From assembly GCA_027620655.1 (NCBI GenBank), contig JAQCDS010000004.1:62001-126000 (forward strand): a stretch of DNA of 64,000 nucleotides, in the 5' to 3' direction. This document shows, in pieces, positions 19,516-29,241 of the stretch (positions are counted from its first letter, which is position 1; each line of letters begins with the position of its first letter). A program made the position numbers and the translations under genes. The notes under the pieces are model-generated. The model saw only the letters and a program-made list of their open reading frames with translations, was not told where the DNA came from and made no database searches. Source of the DNA: Bacteroidota bacterium (GTDB taxonomy: Bacteria > Bacteroidota > Bacteroidia > Flavobacteriales > Flavobacteriaceae).

Positions 19516-20769
19516 TTAATTTGTGATTTGAATAGAATTAGCTTCCCCTAATCCAATAATTTTATCGTAACGCGCACCTAAATCCCTATAATAAACAATG
19601 ACTTTATAATTGTTTTCTGTTTCATCAAAATTACCACTAACAGCACCTTCAAACAGTGTATTGTCATTATCTACAACAACATATTTGTAGTTGTAAAAAC
19701 CTTGTTTCAAAAGCATTGAGAGTTCGTAAATCCCTTTCTCTACATTAAATGTCATTTTGTTGTCGTTAATGATACTAAAGTTGTTAAATCCTCCATAAAC
19801 ATAAACGGATTGGTTCAAAAATTCTTCAGCAAGTAATGAAAAATGAACATAAGTGTAGTCGGCTTCAATACTTGGATCTTGACGGTCCAAAACAGTGATT
19901 TTAAACCCACCATTAATATCGGGATTGTAAGTGTATTTTCTTGAACTTCTATCAATATCAGTATAAAGGTAACTATGATAAAGGTCTTGTAAATCAATGT
20001 ATTGAATACCTAAGTTTGCCATACGGACATCTTTGTTTTCAAAAAACAAATATTCATTTCCACCCCAAAATAATGAATTGTCATTGTACCTATATACCAA
20101 CTCATTGCCTAGAGTATACTGAGGTTTTAAGTCATAAATCGCAGTTTTTAGGTTGTTGTTTTGCACTATAACAGTTTTTACAGTTTCTGTAGGGTTGTTT
20201 AAATTCAAATTGTTTGATTTTATGCTAAAGTCTACAGTCTGCGCCTCATTTATTAGTGCTACATTTCTAGATCTTTTAATTTGAACTCCAACACCAACTT
20301 GTTGCTCCACTACCATGAATTTTCTACTAAAAACTAAATCATCGTTTTCATCAAAAATTTTGATAAGATAATTCCCAGAAACTTTTAGTCGTGTTTGTGG
20401 GTTTGGAATTTGCAACCTGTAATGAGAATAAATTTGATAGGTATTAAATGAATTTTCATAATTAAAAATTCTTAGGTTATCCATACCATCAAGATATTCT
20501 GATTTCATCAAACGAGAAGGTGTCCAATCGTAATCAAAATGTTCGATAACATAATAAAAATCTTTTTCAAGATTGTTGAGCACATCAAATTCTAAATAAA
20601 TACGCTCATTCAAGTTTATAATGGGAAGGATAGAAATGTCTTTTTGACTTCCAAATGTAATTGTTTTGATGTCACTAGGGGGGTCAATTTCTTCAACTTG
20701 GCCTGTTAAAATACCACTTGAAAGAAGTAGAGAAATGTAGAAAAAAATTATACGAAAGGATTTGAGCAT
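19516..20769 (-). CDS. DUF5103 domain-containing protein
   Basis: 417 aa, signal peptide; ERIYLEFDVLNNLEKDFYYVIEHFDYDW...; typical flavobacterial DUF5103 layout. Confidence 0.8.
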   Translation of the reverse strand: MLKSFRIIFFYISLLLSSGILTGQVEEIDPPSDIKTITFGSQKDISILPIINLNERIYLEFDVLNNLEKDFYYVIEHFDYDWTPSRLMKSEYLDGMDNLRIFNYENSFNTYQIYSHYRLQIPNPQTRLKVSGNYLIKIFDENDDLVFSRKFMVVEQQVGVGVQIKRSRNVALINEAQTVDFSIKSNNLNLNNPTETVKTVIVQNNNLKTAIYDLKPQYTLGNELVYRYNDNSLFWGGNEYLFFENKDVRMANLGIQYIDLQDLYHSYLYTDIDRSSRKYTYNPDINGGFKITVLDRQDPSIEADYTYVHFSLLAEEFLNQSVYVYGGFNNFSIINDNKMTFNVEKGIYELSMLLKQGFYNYKYVVVDNDNTLFEGAVSGNFDETENNYKVIVYYRDLGARYDKIIGLGEANSIQITN

Positions 20770-20877
20770 ACATCAATTTTAGTGCATAAATATAAGTAAA
20801 AATTGCTGCTTTATTAAAATCTAAAATTTAACAAAAAAAATCCATTTAAATGTTGTGATGAATGCACTTTTAATTTG

Positions 20878-20885
20878 TAAATTTG
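20878..20885 (+). promoter_or_regulatory. Candidate -7 element (TAAATTTG) for the nqr operon
   Basis: TAnnTTTG match with upstream TTG about 22 nt away, 37 nt before nqrA ATG. Confidence 0.45.
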
Positions 20886-20921
20886 CTCGATTTTTAGATA
20901 CAAATTTCAATAACAAAATAT

Positions 20922-22277
20922 ATGTCAAACGACATTCGAATAAAAAAAGGTCTGGACATCAAATTAGTAGGAGAAGCTGCGCTGACCAAAACGACCGCCA
21001 TAAAAAGCAACTTTTACACGATTCGACCTGAAGACTTCCACGGTGTAACACCAAAATTATTAGTAAAAGTAAATCAAAAAGTAGAAGCAGGAGAGCCTTT
21101 ATTTTTTGACAAATCCAATGAAGAGATCAAATTTGTTTCTCCAGTTTCTGGTGAAATTATTGAAATCTCACGAGGCGAAAAACGCCGTATTTTGGAAATA
21201 AAAATTAAAGCTGATAAAGATTTAACATTTGTTGAACACAAAAAATTGAACCTTGGCAAATCAAAAGCAGAAGATATTAAAGCACTTTTGCTTGCTTCTG
21301 GATGTTGGCCATTTGTAAAGCAACGTCCATATGATGTGATTGCAGATCCAAGTCGTACACCAAAATCAATTTTTGTTTCGGCTCATGCCACAGCACCGCT
21401 AGCAGCGGACTATAATTTTACACTCAAAGGAAAAGAATCTGAATTGCAAGCCGCAGTATCTGCTTTGTCCAAGCTAACGAATGGAGCAATACATGTTGGA
21501 GTTTCAAAAGATGCACATTCACCATTTACAAATTTAGAGGACATTATCACACATAGAGTTTCTGGCCCACATCCCTCTGGTAATGTAGGAACTTTAATCA
21601 ATAAAATTGACCCTATAAATAAAGGTGAAACAGTGTGGACAGTATCGCCTCAAGATTTAGTAATTATTGGAGAGTTGCTTTTAACAGGGAAGTTTAATGC
21701 AGAGCGAACTGTTGCTTTGGTTGGTTCCCAAATTGAGCAACCACGCTATTTGACAACAAGAATTGGAAGTGAAGTAGCAACAATGATTTATGATCGAGGT
21801 CTACAAAAAGATGCTCATGCTCGTATAATTTCTGGGAATGTTTTAACTGGAAAAGAAGTAAAACCTGACGGACATTTGGATTATTACAGCGATGTAATTT
21901 CGGTAATCCCAGAAGGTGATGATTACGAATTTTTTGGTTGGAATAAGCCGGTTTTTAACAAAGTTTCTACGTCAAGAGCATTGACTTTTTCATGGTTAAC
22001 ACCAAATAAAAAATTCGATTTGAACACAAATACTAATGGAGAACACAGGGCTTTTGTGATTACAGGGTCTTATGAAGAAGTATTTCCTTTAGACATTTAT
22101 CCAATGCAAATTCTTAAAGCATGTATGTATAAAGATCTTGATGAAATGGAAGCGTTAGGAATGTATGAGGTTGCACCAGAAGATTTTGCATTAACAGAAT
22201 TTGTTTGTGTTTCAAAACAACCCCATCAAAAAATAATAAGAGAAGGATTAGATTTAATGATAAAAGAAATAGGATAA
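20922..22277 (+). CDS. nqrA: Na+-translocating NADH:quinone reductase subunit A
   Basis: 451 aa; first gene of a complete nqrABCDEF operon; GLDIKLVGEA, FVKQRPYDVIADP, TRIGSEV. Confidence 0.96.
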   Translation: MSNDIRIKKGLDIKLVGEAALTKTTAIKSNFYTIRPEDFHGVTPKLLVKVNQKVEAGEPLFFDKSNEEIKFVSPVSGEIIEISRGEKRRILEIKIKADKDLTFVEHKKLNLGKSKAEDIKALLLASGCWPFVKQRPYDVIADPSRTPKSIFVSAHATAPLAADYNFTLKGKESELQAAVSALSKLTNGAIHVGVSKDAHSPFTNLEDIITHRVSGPHPSGNVGTLINKIDPINKGETVWTVSPQDLVIIGELLLTGKFNAERTVALVGSQIEQPRYLTTRIGSEVATMIYDRGLQKDAHARIISGNVLTGKEVKPDGHLDYYSDVISVIPEGDDYEFFGWNKPVFNKVSTSRALTFSWLTPNKKFDLNTNTNGEHRAFVITGSYEEVFPLDIYPMQILKACMYKDLDEMEALGMYEVAPEDFALTEFVCVSKQPHQKIIREGLDLMIKEIG

Positions 22278-22315
22278 TTATTCATTTTCAAACTAAAGTG
22301 AAAAATAGACAGCAC

Positions 22316-23521
22316 ATGGGTTTAAAATCAAATTTACACAATCTTAAAGAGAAATATAAAGGTACAAAAATGGCACCTGCTTTTAATGCCATACATACCT
22401 TTTTATATCTACCAAATGAAACCACTCACAACGGTACACACATCAAAGCTGCCGATGATTTGAAGCGTACCATGAACACAGTGATAATGGCGATGGTACC
22501 TTGTTTAATTTTTGGAATGTTCAATGCAGGTTACCAACACCACCTTGCGCTAGGTACTATAGAAACTGCTGAAGGATTTTTGGGATCAACATTTTGGACC
22601 TGGGATAATTTGGTTATTGGAATATGGAAAGTGTTGCCACTCGTTATAGTTTCATATGGTGTAGGCTTACTTATTGAATTTATATTCGCTGTAATCAAAG
22701 GCCACGAAGTTGAAGAAGGGTATTTAGTAACAGGGATGCTTGTACCACTCATTGTACCAGTAGACTTACCTTTATGGATGTTAGCAGTAGCTGTTGCTTT
22801 TGGAGTAATTATTGGTAAAGAAGTTTTTGGAGGAACAGGAATGAATATCTTAAATCCTGCTCTTACTGTTCGAGCTTTTCTATTTTTTGCCTATCCAACA
22901 TGGATGAGTGGTGATAAAGTTTGGGTACACGGTGCGGTAGAACGTGCCGGAACTGCAGATGCAATTTCTGGGGAAACTATCTTGGGAAGCTATGCTCAAA
23001 GTCAAGATGTTGTTTACAGTCTTGCCGATATGTTCTATGGACTAATTCCAGGATCAATTGGAGAGACCTCAAAAGTGCTCATCATTTTTGGAGCCCTATT
23101 CCTCATTTTTACAAAAGTTGGAAGTTGGCGAATTATGTTAAGTACTATTTTAGGAGCACTAGCAATGGGACTTATCTTTAATGGGGTTGTGGATGCAGGT
23201 ATTATAACTTCTTCAAGTAAATTTTATGGATTGATGAGTGTTCCATTTTGGCAACACCTTATAATTGGAAGCATCCTATTTGGAGCAGTTTATATGGCAA
23301 CAGACCCTGTAACAGCAGCACAAACCAATAAAGGGAAGTGGATTTATGGATTCCTCATTGGGTTTATTTCGATAATGATTCGAGTGTTTAACCCAGCATA
23401 TCCAGAGGGTGTATTCTTAGCAATTTTGCTAATGAATGTTTTTGCACCAACAATTGATCACTACGTAGTTCAAGGCAACGTAAAGAAAAGAATGAAACGT
23501 TTAAAAGTAAAAACGGCATAA
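22316..23521 (+). CDS. nqrB: Na+-translocating NADH:quinone reductase subunit B
   Basis: GKEVFGGTGMNILNPALTVRAFLFFAYP; internal ATG at 22316 (MGLKSNLHNL) is the likely start, ORF track begins too early. Confidence 0.95.
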   Translation: MGLKSNLHNLKEKYKGTKMAPAFNAIHTFLYLPNETTHNGTHIKAADDLKRTMNTVIMAMVPCLIFGMFNAGYQHHLALGTIETAEGFLGSTFWTWDNLVIGIWKVLPLVIVSYGVGLLIEFIFAVIKGHEVEEGYLVTGMLVPLIVPVDLPLWMLAVAVAFGVIIGKEVFGGTGMNILNPALTVRAFLFFAYPTWMSGDKVWVHGAVERAGTADAISGETILGSYAQSQDVVYSLADMFYGLIPGSIGETSKVLIIFGALFLIFTKVGSWRIMLSTILGALAMGLIFNGVVDAGIITSSSKFYGLMSVPFWQHLIIGSILFGAVYMATDPVTAAQTNKGKWIYGFLIGFISIMIRVFNPAYPEGVFLAILLMNVFAPTIDHYVVQGNVKKRMKRLKVKTA

Positions 23522-23525
23522 TATT

Positions 23526-24284
23526 ATGAGTACCAATACAGAATCAAATAAATATACTATATTCTTTGCCATAGGAATGGTCGTTATTGTAGGATCACTT
23601 TTAGCTTTTACAGCATCTTCTTTAAAGCCAAGCATTAAAGAAAATGAGCGTATGGAAAAACAACAAAATATACTGTATGCTATGGGGGTTAATGATAATG
23701 GTGCTAATGATATTGTTTTCATAGGCACAGACAAAGTGGCATCAGAATTTTCTAAATATATTTCAAAGCAGTTGGTTTTGGATGCCAATGGTAATGCTGT
23801 TGAAAACAATGAAGCATACCTTATTGATGTTAAAAAAGAACAAGCCAAAGCAAAAAATGGTCAAACAAGAGATTTACCACTTTTTGTTGGAGAGAAAGAT
23901 GGACAAACATTTTATATAGCACCTATTCGTGGAAAAGGGCTGTGGGATGCCATATGGGGGTATATCGCACTGGATAAGGATATGGTAATTCAAGGGGCTT
24001 ATTTTGATCACAAAGGAGAAACACCAGGACTTGGCGCCAATATCAAGCAACGTTATTTTATGGACGACTTTTATGGTGAAAAACTGCTTACTGAATCTGG
24101 AGAATTCAAAGGCATAACTGTAGCTAAAGGCAATAATGATCCTAAAAATTTAATCAAAGACGATTATGAAGTTGATGCACTTGCAGGAGCAACCATTACA
24201 GGTGACGGTGTTTCTGCAATGATTAAGTCAGATTTAAAATTGTATTTACCATTTTTCAAGAACTTAAAAAATCAAACCAACTAA
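23526..24284 (+). CDS. nqrC: Na+-translocating NADH:quinone reductase subunit C
   Basis: 252 aa; GKGLWDAIWGYIALD, flavinylation motif DALAGATITGDGVSAMI. Confidence 0.96.
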   Translation: MSTNTESNKYTIFFAIGMVVIVGSLLAFTASSLKPSIKENERMEKQQNILYAMGVNDNGANDIVFIGTDKVASEFSKYISKQLVLDANGNAVENNEAYLIDVKKEQAKAKNGQTRDLPLFVGEKDGQTFYIAPIRGKGLWDAIWGYIALDKDMVIQGAYFDHKGETPGLGANIKQRYFMDDFYGEKLLTESGEFKGITVAKGNNDPKNLIKDDYEVDALAGATITGDGVSAMIKSDLKLYLPFFKNLKNQTN

Positions 24285-24286
24285 TT

Positions 24287-24931
24287 ATGGGACTACTATC
24301 AAAAAAAGACGCTAAGTTAATAACAGACCCTTTAGCAGATAACAACCCAATCACAATACAAGTTTTAGGAATCTGTTCTGCATTAGCAATTACAGCAGAG
24401 CTAAAAGCCTCCTTAGTGATGGGAATTGCAGTACTTTTTGTATTAGGTATAGGAAATGTAGTAATTTCATTGATACGAAATATTATTCCTTCAAAAATTA
24501 GAATTATAGTTCAACTCATTGTCGTTGCTTCATTGGTAATTATTGTTGATCAAGTTTTGAAAGCCTTTGCCTACGAATTAAGCAAAACATTATCTGTTTT
24601 TGTAGGATTAATTATAACCAACTGTATTATTATGGGACGCTTTGAAGCTTTTGCACTAGGAAATGGTCCATGGAGAGCATTTTTAGATGGTGTTGGTAAT
24701 GCTTTAGGTTATGCTGTAATTCTATTGGTGGTTGGATTTTTTAGAGAACTATTAGGCTCTGGAACGTTATTTGGGATTCCTGTTCTTGGAGATCCAATTG
24801 AAAAAACTGGTCTGTATTCTATTGGTTATGAAAACAATGGATTTATGCTTATGCCTCCAATGGCACTTATAATTGTTGGTCTCATCATTTGGGTACAACG
24901 TAGTAGAAATAAAGCCTTAATTGAAGATTAA
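24287..24931 (+). CDS. nqrD: Na+-translocating NADH:quinone reductase subunit D
   Basis: 214 aa; TNCIIMGRFEAFALGNGPWRAFLDGVGNALGY. Confidence 0.96.
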   Translation: MGLLSKKDAKLITDPLADNNPITIQVLGICSALAITAELKASLVMGIAVLFVLGIGNVVISLIRNIIPSKIRIIVQLIVVASLVIIVDQVLKAFAYELSKTLSVFVGLIITNCIIMGRFEAFALGNGPWRAFLDGVGNALGYAVILLVVGFFRELLGSGTLFGIPVLGDPIEKTGLYSIGYENNGFMLMPPMALIIVGLIIWVQRSRNKALIED

Positions 24932-24959
24932 ATCTATTAAAAAAATAAAATAAAAAACA

Positions 24960-25694
24960 ATGATAGAACACATCGAATTATTTTTTAAATCCATTTTTAT
25001 TGATAATATGGTGTTTGCAGTTTTTTTGGGCATGTGCTCATATTTAGCTGTATCAAAAAAAGTATCCACTGCAGTTGGCTTGGGTGCTGCAGTCATTTTT
25101 GTATTAGCAATTACAGTACCTTTAAACTGGTTGTTAGATCAATATTTACTACAGCCAGGAGCGTTGTCATGGTTAGGTGAAGAGTTTGCAGAATACGATT
25201 TAGGTTTTCTTTCTTTCATCATGTTTATTGCAACAATTGCAACAATGGTACAATTGGTTGAAATTATAGTTGAAAAATTTTCACCATCGTTGTACAATTC
25301 TCTGGGAATATTCCTGCCATTAATTGCAGTAAACTGTGCCATATTAGGAGGTTCATTGTTTATGCAATCTCGAGAAATAGAAACCTTTGGACTAGCTGTT
25401 AATTATGGAATTTCATCTGGTATAGGATGGTTTTTGGCCATTTTAGCCATTGCTTCAATTCGCGAAAAAATCAGATACTCAAATGTTCCTGGGCCACTAA
25501 GAGGACTTGGAATTACATTTATAGTTACAGGTTTAATGGGAATAGGTTTCCTTAGTTTTGGAGGCATGCTAACAGGAGGAGATGAAGCTCCAAAACAAGC
25601 GGCTCAAGTTAATGAAACTGTCAAAATAGAAAACATAGAACCTGTAATTGAAGAAGAAAAAGAAATTGTAACCATTACTAAATCAGATAACTAA
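24960..25694 (+). CDS. nqrE: Na+-translocating NADH:quinone reductase subunit E
   Basis: 244 aa; FKSIFIDNMVFAVFLGMCSYLAVSKK, AVNCAILGGSLFM. Confidence 0.96.
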   Translation: MIEHIELFFKSIFIDNMVFAVFLGMCSYLAVSKKVSTAVGLGAAVIFVLAITVPLNWLLDQYLLQPGALSWLGEEFAEYDLGFLSFIMFIATIATMVQLVEIIVEKFSPSLYNSLGIFLPLIAVNCAILGGSLFMQSREIETFGLAVNYGISSGIGWFLAILAIASIREKIRYSNVPGPLRGLGITFIVTGLMGIGFLSFGGMLTGGDEAPKQAAQVNETVKIENIEPVIEEEKEIVTITKSDN

Positions 25695-25695
25695 C

Positions 25696-27006
25696 ATGAT
25701 TATTTTAGCTGCTGGAACAACCGGAACTGTCATAGCTACTGTCGTAGCATTCTTAGTAATTTCACTAATACTTGTGAGTGTACTTCTTTTTGTTAAACAA
25801 AAATTATCTCCTTCAGGGCCTGTAAAAATCTTGATCAATGGCGAAAGAGAAATTGAAGTATCATCTGGAGGAACACTGTTATCTACACTTGGGAATCAGA
25901 AAATATTTTTGCCATCTGCTTGTGGAGGTGGAGGAACCTGTATTCAATGTGAATGTCATGTACTCTCAGGTGGCGGAGAAGCCCTACCAACAGAAACCCC
26001 TCATTTTTCTAGAAAAGAATTGCAAAGCGGTGCCCGATTATCTTGTCAAGTAAAAGTAAAACAAGACATGGAAATTACCATTCCAGAAGAAGTTTTTGGG
26101 ATAAAAAAATGGGAAGCTACTGTTGTTAGAAACTATAATGTAGCCTCTTTTATCAAGGAATTTGTTGTTGAAATTCCAGAGGATATGGGCTACAAAGCTG
26201 GGGGATATATTCAAATCGAAATCCCAGCGTGTGAAATTAATTATAAAGATATTGATATCACAGCGCATCCAGAGGAGCACGATGACCCAAAAAAATTCCA
26301 AGCCGAGTGGGACAAATTTGGATTGTGGCCTCTAACAATGAAAAATACTGAAACGGTAGAACGAGCCTATTCAATGGCATCTTACCCAGCAGAAGGACGC
26401 GAAATCATGCTTAATGTCCGTATTGCAACCCCACCATGGGATCGCTCAAAAAATGGATGGATGGATGTTAATCCTGGTGTAGCTTCATCTTATATATTTG
26501 CTCAAAAGCCTGGAGATAAAGTTACTATTTCTGGACCTTATGGGGAGTTCTTTATCAACGAAAGTGAATCAGAAATGCTTTATGTTGGTGGAGGTGCTGG
26601 AATGGCGCCAATGCGTTCACATTTGTATCACTTATTCAAAACCTTAAAAACAGGACGAAAAGTGACCTACTGGTACGGAGGCCGATCAAAAAGAGAATTA
26701 TTCTATTTAGATCATTTTAATCAATTAGAAAAAGAATTTCCTAATTTCAAATTCTACTTAGCACTCTCTGAGCCATTAGAAGAAGACAATTGGAAAGTCA
26801 AAGAAAATATAGATGCACCAGGAGATGGTTTTGTTGGATTTATTCACAATTGTGTAATCGACAATTATTTAAATCATCACGAATCACCAGAAGACATTGA
26901 ACTCTATTTCTGTGGTCCTCCACTAATGAATAAAGCAGTTCAAAAAATGGGTGAAGACTTTGGAATTCCAGACGAACACATCCGATTTGATGATTTTGGA
27001 GGATAA
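25696..27006 (+). CDS. nqrF: Na+-translocating NADH:quinone reductase subunit F
   Basis: 436 aa; 2Fe-2S CGGGGTCIQCEC, FAD/NAD ferredoxin reductase domain GGGAGMAPMRSH, CGPPLMNKAV. Confidence 0.97.
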   Translation: MIILAAGTTGTVIATVVAFLVISLILVSVLLFVKQKLSPSGPVKILINGEREIEVSSGGTLLSTLGNQKIFLPSACGGGGTCIQCECHVLSGGGEALPTETPHFSRKELQSGARLSCQVKVKQDMEITIPEEVFGIKKWEATVVRNYNVASFIKEFVVEIPEDMGYKAGGYIQIEIPACEINYKDIDITAHPEEHDDPKKFQAEWDKFGLWPLTMKNTETVERAYSMASYPAEGREIMLNVRIATPPWDRSKNGWMDVNPGVASSYIFAQKPGDKVTISGPYGEFFINESESEMLYVGGGAGMAPMRSHLYHLFKTLKTGRKVTYWYGGRSKRELFYLDHFNQLEKEFPNFKFYLALSEPLEEDNWKVKENIDAPGDGFVGFIHNCVIDNYLNHHESPEDIELYFCGPPLMNKAVQKMGEDFGIPDEHIRFDDFGG

Positions 27007-27029
27007 AATAAATTATCTTTCTATTCACT

Positions 27030-27060
27030 AAAAAAGCCCAACAGAAATGTTGGGTTTTTT
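27030..27060 (+). terminator. Intrinsic terminator of the nqr operon
   Basis: AAAAAAG CCCAACA-GAAA-TGTTGGG TTTTTT. Confidence 0.85.
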
Positions 27061-27061
27061 G

Positions 27062-27069
27062 TATTTTTG
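27062..27069 (+). promoter_or_regulatory. Candidate -7 element (TATTTTTG), directly behind the nqr terminator and 5 nt before an ATG
   Basis: TAnnTTTG match; TATTTTTGTAGCATG. Confidence 0.5.
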
Positions 27070-27073
27070 TAGC

Positions 27074-27451
27074 ATGTCAAAGCCACTCACAGAACAAGAA
27101 CTTCATAACTTGGCAATGAACCATGTTGGTAAGGATTTAGAGGCTAGAGGATTCGAATTTGTAGCCATTAATAGTCAATTAAAAAAACACCCACAATTTG
27201 TATGTATTGATAAAAACAACCAATATTTTTTTGTGATCGTCCGTGTGGTAAAATTACCAGAAAACCCTAACAATTATGATGTTGTTTGGATGGAAACATT
27301 TAAAAAACATGCTTTCGAAAAAGATGCAAAAGTGCTTTATGCCGGGGTAGCTGTAGGAAATCCCAACGGCGAGGATTTACCAGTGTATCTTAATCAAGAC
27401 TACTTGATGGAATACAATGGTATTCAAGTCATTGAAATCAATATGAACTAA
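27074..27451 (+). CDS. Uncharacterised conserved protein between nqrF and apbE
   Basis: MSKPLTEQELHNLAMNHVGKDLEARGFEFVAINSQ...; start placed at 27074 because the upstream ORF extension overlaps the terminator. Confidence 0.8.
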   Translation: MSKPLTEQELHNLAMNHVGKDLEARGFEFVAINSQLKKHPQFVCIDKNNQYFFVIVRVVKLPENPNNYDVVWMETFKKHAFEKDAKVLYAGVAVGNPNGEDLPVYLNQDYLMEYNGIQVIEINMN

Positions 27452-27461
27452 TTTTAACAAC

Positions 27462-28424
27462 ATGAAAAAAATAGTTTTATTTATTTTTTTAGGGTTGCTT
27501 TCTTGTACAAACAGCGTCAAACAGCAGCGTAACTCTGGTGGTGTTTTTGGAACAACATATAGTATTATATACGACAGCAATGAAGATCTTCAGAAGGAAT
27601 TCGAGCAGATTTTTAAAGACATTAATTATTCAATGTCTACATATATTCCCAACTCTATAATTTCTGAAGTCAATAACAATAGAATTACTAAAATTGACAC
27701 TCACTTCAAAACAGTTTTTGAGACTTCAAAGCGAGTTTTTGATGAAACTAGTGGTCGTTTTGATCCCACTATTGGGGCGGTTGTTAATGCATGGGATTTT
27801 GGTCCTGAGGGAAAAATTGAACAACTTGACAGTATAAAAATAAAAAATCTAATGCAGTCTGTTGGTCTCAATAAAGTTTCTGTGGAAGGATTTCAAATCA
27901 AAAAGCCAAGCGCTACTAAAATCGATTTTAATGCCATTGCAAAAGGATATGGTGTAGATCAAATAGGGTATTTTTTAGAGTCTAAAAATGTTTCAAATTT
28001 TTTGGTCGAAATCGGTGGAGAAATTGTTTGTAAAGGGATAAATTCTTCAAAAGGAGCCCCTTGGAAAATTGGTATACAAAACCCAAACATAGAGAGTGAT
28101 ATTCCTTATCTCAATAGTGTTGTACTCAACAATAAGGCAATGGCCACATCAGGAACATATAGAAAATATAAAATTGATAAAAATGGACGGCGCTACACGC
28201 ACATTATTGATGCCAAAACAGGTTATCCGAGCCGATCAAATATTTTGAGCATTTCTGTAATTGCCGAAAATTGTATGACTGCTGATGCCTATGCAACAGC
28301 ACTACAGACTATGAATTTAGAAGAATTATCCAATTTTTTAAGCAATCACCCTGAATTGAAAGTTTATATCATTTTTGAAAATGAAAATAAAGAATTAGAA
28401 TATAAATCCTTTAATGGGTTTTAG
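27462..28424 (+). CDS. apbE: FAD:protein FMN transferase, lipoprotein
   Basis: 320 aa; lipobox LLSC, TIGAVVNAWDFG, DFNAIAKGYGVDQI, VEIGGEI, THIIDAKTGYPS. Confidence 0.95.
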   Translation: MKKIVLFIFLGLLSCTNSVKQQRNSGGVFGTTYSIIYDSNEDLQKEFEQIFKDINYSMSTYIPNSIISEVNNNRITKIDTHFKTVFETSKRVFDETSGRFDPTIGAVVNAWDFGPEGKIEQLDSIKIKNLMQSVGLNKVSVEGFQIKKPSATKIDFNAIAKGYGVDQIGYFLESKNVSNFLVEIGGEIVCKGINSSKGAPWKIGIQNPNIESDIPYLNSVVLNNKAMATSGTYRKYKIDKNGRRYTHIIDAKTGYPSRSNILSISVIAENCMTADAYATALQTMNLEELSNFLSNHPELKVYIIFENENKELEYKSFNGF

Positions 28425-28425
28425 T

Positions 28426-29220
28426 CTAACTAATGAGTGTAGCTTCTTTGTCTTTCAAAATACTTTTGTAAATATGATTCCAAAGCATTAATCGGTATTC
28501 TAATGCTTGTTTTGCAGTTTTAAGAACTTCATTCCATTTTTCAGTATCATTTCCACAAAGTGTTTCAACCATTTGCAATGAAATTGGGCCATGCTCGTCA
28601 CCATCAATTTCTATATGTCGTTGTAAATAATACAATAGTTTGCTGTAGCGATTGTCGTTTTCACTCGTTTTGGACTGTTGTATAATTTTTAAGAACATAT
28701 CTGGAATAACATCCTCTCTTCCAAAGGTGAAAGCAGAAGCAATACAATGCGATTTTTGAGTTTTAATCACATCAAAAGTAAAGTTGATAAACTTGCAAAT
28801 TTCTGTATCAATTTGTTGTTTTTCCAAAGCTGTATTGATATCATTACCTTGAGATAAGCTGTATAAAAATGCTTTAATACCCGAAGTATCTGCCCGAATT
28901 TGATCCATGGCATCTAGATACATTTCATAATGACTCTTCGCCTCGCCAAGTTCATTGACATCGCTTTCTTCTCCCATCACAATTTCATTGATAAAACGCG
29001 CAGCCTCTCCATGTCCTTTTGGAGTCCATGGAATACAAGTTGTGGTCAAATGATTTTGAAGTGCTTTAAGCAATGACATAAAATCCCAAACAGCAAAAAC
29101 ATGAATTTCCATAAATGTTTTGATGTCATCAATAGTTTCAAGAGTTTTGTAGAGTGGATGCTGATTAATTTGTTGTCTCAAATCAATAAGTTCATTTTCT
29201 ACATATTGGATAGGCTTCAT
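28426..29220 (-). CDS. DUF3050 domain-containing protein (haem-oxygenase-like fold family)
   Basis: 264 aa; HPLYKTLETIDDIKTFMEIHVFAVWDFMSLLKALQ, RHIEIDGDEHGPIS. Confidence 0.85.
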   Translation of the reverse strand: MKPIQYVENELIDLRQQINQHPLYKTLETIDDIKTFMEIHVFAVWDFMSLLKALQNHLTTTCIPWTPKGHGEAARFINEIVMGEESDVNELGEAKSHYEMYLDAMDQIRADTSGIKAFLYSLSQGNDINTALEKQQIDTEICKFINFTFDVIKTQKSHCIASAFTFGREDVIPDMFLKIIQQSKTSENDNRYSKLLYYLQRHIEIDGDEHGPISLQMVETLCGNDTEKWNEVLKTAKQALEYRLMLWNHIYKSILKDKEATLIS

Positions 29221-29241
29221 CGTATAAATTTTATAATAAAA

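Noticed and set aside
22205-22315. N-terminal extension of nqrB overlapping nqrA (MCFKTTPSKNNKRRIRF...)
   Set aside because: Overlaps nqrA coding sequence and does not look like NqrB; the ATG at 22316 gives the normal N-terminus.
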